Source: an uncultured Treponema sp.
Lineage (GTDB): Bacteria > Spirochaetota > Spirochaetia > Treponematales > Treponemataceae
DNA length: 10,860 nucleotides
Assembly: GCA_937902125.1 (NCBI GenBank)
Contig: CALDIB010000008.1
Span: forward strand, 1-10,860
Direction: 5' to 3'
Every line of letters begins with the position of its first letter. The first letter of the stretch is position 1. Under the pieces are notes generated by a model. It ran no database searches and had not been told where the DNA came from. It was given only the letters and a program-made list of their open reading frames with translations. Both the position numbers and the translations under genes were made by a program. Positions 7,036 to 10,860 of this stretch are shown one piece after another.

Positions 7036-7797
7036 ATGGAAAACATTTCGACGCTGGAGAACAGCTCATCGATTTTAAGCGTGACGTTGAGAGAGAACAA
7101 CTTCATCAAAGACGGAACTTATTACGCGACTGTTACGCGCAATACAGCCACATTCAAGAACATCCTTTCGGAAATCGCGGAGGACAACAAAGGCATGGAT
7201 CCTTACATGCTCCAGTTCGCGGCGATTCTAATCCAAAAGAAAATCCTCAAGATGCTTGAGCAGGGAAAGGCGGTCAATGTCCTTGACCTTGGCACCATGT
7301 ACATCGCTATGAAGTGCAATGCTAAGGGGAAAAGCGATGTGTCCGAAAAGGGAAACTTTTACATAAAGTTCGCCCCGACGGAGCTGGCCAACAGCGCTCT
7401 GTCTTCGCTTAGCGTGGACAAGGTTGTCTACGCCGACGGAAGCCCGGAGATTACAGAAATCGCCGACCTTTCCAACGCTGGCGGTAAAGACGCATTGACT
7501 TGCGGAAAACCCTGCCGCGTCAAGGGAAGCCGTCTAAAGATTGGCGGAGACGAGGGCGGAGTTTGGTTCGCTCCCGTGGACGCGGACGGAAAAGAAAGCG
7601 GCGACGAAAGCGAATGGGTCAAGGTTGACGGCCAGGCCCTGTTCCGCAACAAGCCGACGGAGCTTAACTTTTTTGTTCCCGAAACGCTTGCCGCCGGAAA
7701 TTACCGGCTCTGCCTGCGCACGGCTTACCTTGGCAAGGACAAAAGCCGCAAGAGCGTTGTCGAAGCCTTTAGCGGCGTCGTCAGCGTAAGCGCGTAA
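7036..7797 (+). CDS. HU-like DNA-binding domain plus DUF4469 protein
   Basis: A 253-residue protein. Residues about 14-130 resemble the HU-like DNA-binding domain found in Bacteroidetes and spirochaete proteins: TYYATVTRNTATFKNILSEI, then a helix (MLQFAAILIQKKILKML) and NVLDLGTMYIAMK. Residues about 146-251 resemble DUF4469, an Ig-like beta domain, with KPCRVKGSRLKIG at the start and FSGVVSVSA at the end. The expected role is DNA binding as a nucleoid-associated or element-encoded protein; the specific function is unknown. GAAGGAGA at 7018-7025 gives a good ribosome site about 10 bases before the ATG. A short hairpin (CTGCC/GGCAG, 6995-7019) abuts this site. It follows the XRE/protease genes across a terminator-like hairpin and ends at its own terminator. 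Confidence 0.85.
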   Translation: MENISTLENSSSILSVTLRENNFIKDGTYYATVTRNTATFKNILSEIAEDNKGMDPYMLQFAAILIQKKILKMLEQGKAVNVLDLGTMYIAMKCNAKGKSDVSEKGNFYIKFAPTELANSALSSLSVDKVVYADGSPEITEIADLSNAGGKDALTCGKPCRVKGSRLKIGGDEGGVWFAPVDADGKESGDESEWVKVDGQALFRNKPTELNFFVPETLAAGNYRLCLRTAYLGKDKSRKSVVEAFSGVVSVSA

Positions 7798-7813
7798 AAA
7801 AGACTGCGCCGTC

Positions 7814-7853
7814 CAGTCGTCAAAGGATGCAATTTCCTTTGACGGCTGTTTTT
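7814..7853 (+). terminator. intrinsic terminator of the HU-like gene
   Basis: CAGTCGTCAAAGGA (7814-7827) pairs with 7835-7848, a 14-bp stem with one G-T pair and a 7-base loop (TGCAATT), followed by T5 at 7849-7853. It lies 17 bases after the stop of the HU-like gene. Its T-run overlaps the last bases of the convergent recombinase fragment, so it also marks the left edge of the accessory region. Confidence 0.88.
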
Positions 7854-8127
7854 AACATACAAATTTTTGATGTGAATGCTGAACATTGGCTTGCTGGACA
7901 TTGGCATAGCGAAGCGTGGTGTCTATCTTCGTATGGCCAAGCAATACCTGAACCTGTTCTATAGGCATTCCTTTGTCTATGGCACGAGTTGCCATTGTAC
8001 GTCGGAATCTGTGGGGGTGAACATGCTCTATCTCTGTCTTCACACCTATTTCCCGAATCATCTTTTCTACAGAATTGACGGAGAGCCTGGAGAAAGCCCC
8101 ATGCTTTGTTTTTTTCCTTTCTGTAAC
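7852..8127 (-). pseudogene. 5'-truncated tyrosine recombinase (integrase) remnant
   Basis: The last 91 codons of a phage/XerCD-type integrase. In chimera numbering the HxxR motif is at His120-Arg123 (HPHRFRRT), followed by GMPIEQVQVLLGH (His146) and TTLRYA with the nucleophile Tyr155. The first catalytic arginine and the whole N-terminal DNA-binding part are missing, since a full member has about 300 residues. It therefore cannot recombine DNA on its own. Homology to integrases seems to begin about VTERKK, at 8110-8127. It marks a former mobile or recombining element at the edge of the accessory region. Confidence 0.85.
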
Positions 8128-8370
8128 CCCTATCATACCAATAATTATAAAAACAATACCATCTAATATTCGTTCTTTCTTTGAATACCAATGTCCTTTG
8201 CCATAGATTTCTCTACAAAAGGAAAAAAATGCTCGCAAACAAGCGCTTAATCCATAAAAAACAGGCATAATATTTATTTTTTTTATTATAAGAGAAATTA
8301 TCAGCCCTAAAACACATATACCAGGAAATAAAAATAATTGAAAAGTGTAATTTAAGGATTCTTTTTTCAT
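7852..8370 (-). CDS. chimeric ORF: membrane (immunity-like) protein fused to recombinase tail
   Basis: A single open frame of 172 residues made of two unrelated parts. Residues 1-81 are membrane-like: helices at about 9-29, 33-51 and 70-81, with a charged YGKGHWYSKKE loop. This resembles the three-helix layout of the probable immunity protein at 9590-9847. Residues 82-172 are the C-terminal catalytic part of a tyrosine recombinase. The ATG at 8370 overlaps by one base (TAATG) the stop of an upstream toxin-tail fragment, the coupling expected for a toxin/immunity pair. The third helix is interrupted at the junction near 8127, so the membrane part is probably truncated. The fusion most likely records a deletion or recombination event; whether it is expressed or functional is unknown. 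Confidence 0.6.
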   Translation of the reverse strand: MKKESLNYTFQLFLFPGICVLGLIISLIIKKINIMPVFYGLSACLRAFFSFCREIYGKGHWYSKKERILDGIVFIIIGMIGVTERKKTKHGAFSRLSVNSVEKMIREIGVKTEIEHVHPHRFRRTMATRAIDKGMPIEQVQVLLGHTKIDTTLRYANVQQANVQHSHQKFVC

Positions 8371-8558
8371 TATTCCACACCTTCATTCTGTTTTTCGTCT
8401 TGTGTGTTTTTCACAGAATTATTACCTACACTCTCTTTTACAACATCAAAAGTTTCTTTAGCTGTATCATAACTTTGTTTTCCTAAACTGGCTTTTCCTG
8501 CTATATCATTTGCTTTATCAACTGCTTTTACTCCTTTCACAAGGGCATTTGCAGTTTT
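8370..8558 (-). pseudogene. headless toxin C-terminal tail (orphan cassette fragment)
   Basis: An open frame of 62 codons without a start codon, bounded upstream by an in-frame TAA inside the 131-bp repeat and ending at TAA 8370-8372. It reads KTANALVKGVKAVDKAND onward and ends NTQDEKQNEGVE: a lysine-rich helical tail like the end of the Rhs protein at 9850. Its stop overlaps the ATG of the next membrane-protein ORF by one base, as in toxin-immunity pairs. The first four codons come from the repeat, so the break point is at or beside the repeat edge. This is inferred to be a displaced Rhs-type toxin terminus; no enzymatic motif is visible. Confidence 0.5.
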
Positions 8559-8677
8559 TTATAAAAAAATAGCGTATCTGCAAAAGAATAAACCGTTACA
8601 TTCCTACGCGGCTTGAAGCTTCGTTGCCAATCCACTTCGGAACTCGCCTAAAGACGAGCTGCTACAATCGCTAACCG
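8547..8677. repeat. 131-bp direct repeat, copy A
   Basis: Copy A of a 131-bp sequence found again in the same orientation at 9450-9580. The block 8584-8647 differs from its counterpart by one base. The ends differ more, in the A-run and in the small stem region CTCG...CGAG. It begins ATTTGCAG followed by the palindrome TTTTTTATAAAAAA and ends near ACCG. In this copy TTTGCAG and CTGCAAA (8549-8555 and 8578-8584) form an extra inverted repeat. It contains no convincing ORF. It sits between the 59-residue ORF and the toxin tail. Confidence 0.9.
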
Positions 8678-8702
8678 AAAAAAAAATCAATCATTTTTTT
8701 TT
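8678..8702 (-). terminator. possible A/T-only hairpin after the 59-residue ORF
   Basis: A9 at 8678-8686 and T9 at 8694-8702 can pair around a 7-base TCAATCA loop just after the stop of the minus-strand small ORF. On the minus strand the second arm is itself a T9 run. A stem made only of A-U pairs is weak, so terminator function is doubtful. Confidence 0.25.
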
Positions 8703-8703
8703 A

Positions 8704-8883
8704 TTATGAAAAAATAAATTGTTTTTTTTCCTGTTCGCTCAAATCAGCAGGTGAAACATTCTGATTTTTCGCGTAAGCCATTAAACCTTTTAAATCAAGT
8801 CGTGTCTTTTGTAGTTTTGAAGGCAATATCGGTTTAGGTGTGTTTTTCAACGAGTTTTTATATCTGTTCATCAGTCCATTCAT
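8704..8883 (-). CDS. 59-residue hypothetical protein paired with GNAT-like gene
   Basis: A small basic protein with a positively charged N-terminal half (MNRYKNSLKNTPKPILPSK) and a helical C-terminal half (GLMAYAKNQNVSPADLSEQE). No family is recognised. It overlaps the end of the GNAT-like gene by 26 bases in another frame. GGAGG inside that gene (complement of 8893-8897) lies 9 bases before the ATG at 8883, so I choose that start; ATGs at 8889 and 8871 are alternatives. The tight overlap implies coupled expression and a joint role with the GNAT-like protein, which could be a toxin/antitoxin, immunity or modification partner; this is inference. It ends 26 bases before repeat A. Confidence 0.65.
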   Translation of the reverse strand: MNGLMNRYKNSLKNTPKPILPSKLQKTRLDLKGLMAYAKNQNVSPADLSEQEKKQFIFS

Positions 8884-9403
8884 AATCATATACCTCCATT
8901 ATCTTTTTCGCATTTTCTTCATCAATAGCAAACTGAAATGGATGAAGAATTCCAATATGTTCCGCATTAAAGACCTTGCAGTAATGCTCCAGCAGTTTTT
9001 TGTTTGCGGCAAATCCTGTCATAAGACCATCATATCCAAAATCGCATGACTTCTTCGCCGCTATTGCAAACAGATGACCTCCAACGCCGGTATACTTTAC
9101 CTGCTCAACAATTTCTTTGTTATTCTGAGGATTGGCACACATCCAGCAGATATAGACCGCCTGCATATCTTCATTTCTTGCTAGCGCTACCAATCCTTGA
9201 ATATCAACCGAGCCTTCCACTACAAGAGCATAAACCTCATTTTCATCAACCAAATCTGCCCAATTAACATACCAGCCGTTCTTTTCGTTATATTTTTTTA
9301 AAAAGGACTTTCGTTTTATTCTTATGACTTCCGTTTGAACAATTTCGCCTGTTGTTGAATCTTTTAGGCAAGGCGTAAACTCGTCTATCCAAACATTTAT
9401 CAT
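8858..9403 (-). CDS. GNAT-like N-acetyltransferase, substrate unknown
   Basis: A 181-residue protein with the shape of a GNAT acetyltransferase. A central strand AVYICWMCANP (82-92) is followed by the acetyl-CoA loop KYTGVGGHLFAIAAKK (103-118), which fits the (Q/R)xxGx(G/A) pattern with Lys in first place. A motif-B-like helix GFAANKKLLEHYCKVFNAE lies at 130-148. The family transfers acetyl groups to small molecules, proteins or tRNA; nothing here identifies the substrate. The start is set at ATG 9403 because AAAAGGAG lies 8 bases before it; the open frame runs to 9439 without a better site. It has its own extended -10 promoter and is bracketed by the two 131-bp repeats together with the overlapping 59-residue ORF. 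Confidence 0.75.
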   Translation of the reverse strand: MINVWIDEFTPCLKDSTTGEIVQTEVIRIKRKSFLKKYNEKNGWYVNWADLVDENEVYALVVEGSVDIQGLVALARNEDMQAVYICWMCANPQNNKEIVEQVKYTGVGGHLFAIAAKKSCDFGYDGLMTGFAANKKLLEHYCKVFNAEHIGILHPFQFAIDEENAKKIMEVYDYEWTDEQI

Positions 9404-9427
9404 AAGAACAACTCCTTTTATAATAGT

Positions 9428-9436
9428 ATTATAGCA
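9428..9436 (-). promoter_or_regulatory. extended -10 promoter for the GNAT-like gene
   Basis: On the minus strand the sequence reads TGCTATAAT: a perfect TATAAT (complement of 9428-9433) preceded by the TG of an extended -10 element. The -35 region falls in the edge of repeat B (TGCAAA on the minus strand) and is a poor match, which is tolerable with an extended -10. Transcription would start about 9421, some 18 bases before the start codon at 9403. Confidence 0.6.
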
Positions 9437-9449
9437 CAAAAATTAAGGA

Positions 9450-9580
9450 ATTTGCAGTTTTTTATAAAAAAAATGGCGCTGTTGCCGAAGAATAAACCGT
9501 TACATTCCTACGCGGCTTGAAGCTTCGTTGCCAATCCGCTTCGGAACTCGCCGCAGGCGAGCCACTACAATCGCTTACCG
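9450..9580. repeat. 131-bp direct repeat, copy B
   Basis: Copy B of the repeat, 903 bp to the right of copy A and in the same orientation. It contains a perfect small hairpin CTCGCC-GCA-GGCGAG (9547-9561), imperfect in copy A. It begins 10 bases after the stop of the small membrane-protein gene (in transcription order) and ends just before the promoter of the GNAT-like gene. Each copy thus lies at the 3' end of one gene set and the 5' edge of the next. Confidence 0.9.
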
Positions 9581-9589
9581 GGAATTCAT

Positions 9590-9847
9590 TTATTCAAATA
9601 TATAATCAATAAAACCAGTAAAATAATTTATGAAAAGTAAAATTTCGATAAATAAAATACAACCAGCTTTTGCAAAAAGTGGTTTATTACCTACTTTTTT
9701 ATATATATTTTCATATACTTCATTAGAAAAAATTATGATTCCAATTATAATTAGAGGAAAAACAATAATTTGGTTTTTTGTATAAAAAAGTGCAAAAAAC
9801 AATCCGCCTTCAATCAAAGAGAGAATCCATAAAAACCAAAATGTCAT
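9590..9847 (-). CDS. small membrane protein, probable Rhs immunity protein
   Basis: An 85-residue very hydrophobic protein with three predicted membrane helices at about 3-23, 28-45 and 63-82, separated by a charged loop (YENIYKKVGNK). It starts 2 bases after the stop of the Rhs fragment, with a perfect AAGGAGG site about 7 bases before its ATG. By the usual gene order of polymorphic toxin systems, the small gene directly behind a toxin C-terminus encodes its immunity protein. A membrane protein in this place suggests the toxin acts on or in the inner membrane. No named immunity family is recognised. Confidence 0.65.
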   Translation of the reverse strand: MTFWFLWILSLIEGGLFFALFYTKNQIIVFPLIIIGIIIFSNEVYENIYKKVGNKPLFAKAGCILFIEILLFINYFTGFIDYIFE

Positions 9848-9849
9848 TA

Positions 9850-10659
9850 CTAATCCTCCTTATGATTTTTTTCAACGGAATCAACAATTTTCCCGGTTAT
9901 TTTACTAGACATACCTCCTATAGCAGTTGAAGCTTCATCAGATATTTTTTTAGCTGGTGTTCCTAAACTAAATCCTACAAACCAACTTGCACCATTTTTA
10001 ATTCCCGTTTTTTTAGCTTTTTCAAAGTCCTTAGGATCTTTTGTAATAGCAGCCTTTAATCCTCTTGCACCTACTTCAATGCCAGAAGAAATATCTGATG
10101 CTGTTTCTAAGCCACCAGCCACTTCTGGCTGAACGACAACAGCCGCAAGAGCCATATCACCCGTTGCTTCTGAAACAAAACCTGCAACATCAGCTGTTAC
10201 TTCTAATCCTTCTGCTGCAATTTCTTTTTCAGCCTCTATCGTAACAGCCTTAGCCAATGCCTGAGCATTTTTATCACCGCTAGCTGCATCAGCATATAAT
10301 TTTAAAGTCTTAGCCCCACTATCATATTTAAAAAGAAAGCTAAAAAAATCTTTTGGGGACATGTATGGTAAATCGAAATTTCCATCCGGATCTGTGTACT
10401 TAACCGGATTGTTCGCTGCATAGTGGTACAAGTTCAGGTTGACTGTATTGAACACACCGCCCATGCCCGGAAGATTCTGGTTGTGCTTTTTCGCCTCGTC
10501 GCTGACTGGAGCCTGCGGAATATACTCGCCCAGCGCAGGGTCAGTACTTATCCAGCGGCTAAACTTTGGGTCAAGGTATCTAGCTTCATAATAATAAAGC
10601 CCTGTCTCTTCATCAAGTTCCTTTGCCGTGAACTTGTAAAGTTTTTGTGTCATTCCCAT
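9850..10659 (-). CDS. Rhs protein C-terminal fragment with variable toxin-like tail
   Basis: A 269-residue remnant of an Rhs/YD-repeat protein. Residues 7-93 are the conserved Rhs core: LYKFTAKELDEETGLYYYEA, then RYLDPKFSRWISTDP, LNLYHYAANNP and the closing YTDPDG at 88-93. After this hallmark comes a variable 176-residue tail rich in Ala, Gly, Lys and Glu, with a hydrophobic stretch near 136-170. No catalytic motif is seen, so it may be a membrane-active toxin or a pre-toxin helical segment. A complete Rhs has over 1000 residues, so the whole N-terminal shell is missing. The frame stays open to 10704, then meets TAA, and no good ribosome site precedes the ATG at 10659. It is therefore probably a silent, displaced cassette awaiting recombination with a full rhs gene, or a relic. 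Confidence 0.8.
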   Translation of the reverse strand: MGMTQKLYKFTAKELDEETGLYYYEARYLDPKFSRWISTDPALGEYIPQAPVSDEAKKHNQNLPGMGGVFNTVNLNLYHYAANNPVKYTDPDGNFDLPYMSPKDFFSFLFKYDSGAKTLKLYADAASGDKNAQALAKAVTIEAEKEIAAEGLEVTADVAGFVSEATGDMALAAVVVQPEVAGGLETASDISSGIEVGARGLKAAITKDPKDFEKAKKTGIKNGASWFVGFSLGTPAKKISDEASTAIGGMSSKITGKIVDSVEKNHKED

Positions 10660-10775
10660 TCTTTTTTCTTTAGTGGATTCAGATAATTCTGTTTTAGGTC
10701 GCGCTTATTTCCAAAAAAAATCATTTCGGATTTTGAAAACAAGTTGTTTTCAAGTTTCAATTTTACAAGCTGCAT
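10650..10775 (-). CDS. possible 41-residue ORF or relic overlapping the rhs fragment
   Basis: A 41-codon frame from ATG 10775 to TGA 10650-10652, containing FSKSEMIFFGNKRDLKQ and YLNPLKKKEWE. Its stop overlaps an internal ATG of the Rhs frame as ATGA. The wording loosely resembles the winged-helix C-terminus of Fic/ATP-binding regulators, but this is from memory and weak. There is no ribosome site. It may be a relic that abuts the rhs fragment or a chance frame. Confidence 0.2.
   Translation of the reverse strand: MQLVKLKLENNLFSKSEMIFFGNKRDLKQNYLNPLKKKEWE
10733..10753. repeat. 10-bp-arm inverted repeat with one-base centre
   Basis: TTGAAAACAA at 10733-10742 and its complement at 10744-10753 flank a single G, a perfect operator-like palindrome just outside the 5' end of the Rhs fragment. 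The rest of 10776-10860 shows no recognisable gene. A minus-strand frame is open from the window edge to about 10753 without similarity I can name. A plus-strand TATAAT (10806-10811) and GGAGGAG (10832-10838) are present, but no ATG follows at a usable distance inside the window. Confidence 0.5.
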
Positions 10776-10860
10776 TGTACAAATGAAATCGGCGGCCTGG
10801 AAAAGTATAATAAGCCTCAGATTTAGACACGGAGGAGAAAAAATAACGAATTTGTGCTAA

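Noticed and set aside
6942..7259. Plus-strand open frame of 105 codons overlapping the start of the HU-like gene
   Set aside because: It is out of frame with the recognisable HU-like protein, starts with a non-ATG codon without a ribosome site, and its product has no domain-like character.
8547..9580. The 131-bp repeats as integron attC sites flanking a gene cassette (Treponema denticola is known to carry an integron)
   Set aside because: I found no GTTRRRY/RYYYAAC core pairs at the ends and no overall imperfect palindrome of attC type; the internal hairpins are short.
10806..10838. A plus-strand gene starting at the right edge (TATAAT and GGAGGAG present)
   Set aside because: No ATG, GTG or TTG lies 5-10 bases after GGAGGAG, no matching -35 exists at a normal spacing, and the window ends before any reading frame can be judged.

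Overview
The window looks like chromosomal DNA of a Treponema-type spirochaete. The grounds are the large Cache-domain chemotaxis receptor, a lipoprotein with a relaxed lipobox, a two-domain HU-like/DUF4469 protein of the kind found in Treponema and Bacteroidetes, and an Rhs core of a type I associate with treponemes. This placement rests on family recognition, not on a database search. Base composition is moderate on the left and clearly more A+T-rich from about 8130 to 10380, which fits an accessory locus on the right.

Layout. Positions 1-208 hold a promoter-like hexamer and three copies of a 27-bp palindromic repeat. Two plus-strand genes follow: a methyl-accepting chemotaxis protein (209-2377) and, 20 nt later, a large putative lipoprotein of unknown function (2398-4998). 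A convergent minus-strand gene for a small membrane protein of the 'small multi-drug export' family ends 13 nt beyond the lipoprotein gene. The 306-base gap at 5486-5791 is rich in signals: TCCACA-type motifs at 22-bp phase, a 12-bp-arm palindrome, a near-consensus sigma70 promoter and a second small palindrome. This promoter should drive an XRE-type repressor gene (5792-6196) and an overlapping ImmA/IrrE-type metalloprotease gene (6177-6818). These are followed by a possible 14-codon ORF, two strong hairpins with a T7 tract, and the HU-like/DUF4469 gene (7036-7797), which has its own terminator.

From about 7850 to the end, everything recognisable is on the minus strand and looks like a decaying polymorphic-toxin (Rhs) locus. 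Read in the direction of transcription it contains: the C-terminal part of an Rhs protein (10659-9850) and a small membrane protein that is probably its immunity protein (9847-9590); a 131-bp direct repeat (9580-9450); a GNAT-like protein (9403-8858) overlapping a 59-residue protein (8883-8704); a second copy of the 131-bp repeat (8677-8547); a headless toxin tail (8558-8370) overlapping by one base a membrane-protein ORF; and, fused to that ORF, the catalytic C-terminus of a tyrosine recombinase (to 7852).

How the genes may work together. The XRE and ImmA/IrrE proteins are a classic repressor/anti-repressor protease pair and probably regulate their own operon, perhaps with the HU-like gene. 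The Rhs region looks like a stockpile of displaced toxin/immunity or accessory cassettes separated by a repeat that could act as a homologous-recombination seam. The most unusual material is this repeat-delimited cassette array, the chimeric immunity-integrase ORF, and the leader-like small ORF with hairpins at 6806-6943. No tRNA, rRNA, CRISPR array or intact insertion sequence was found.
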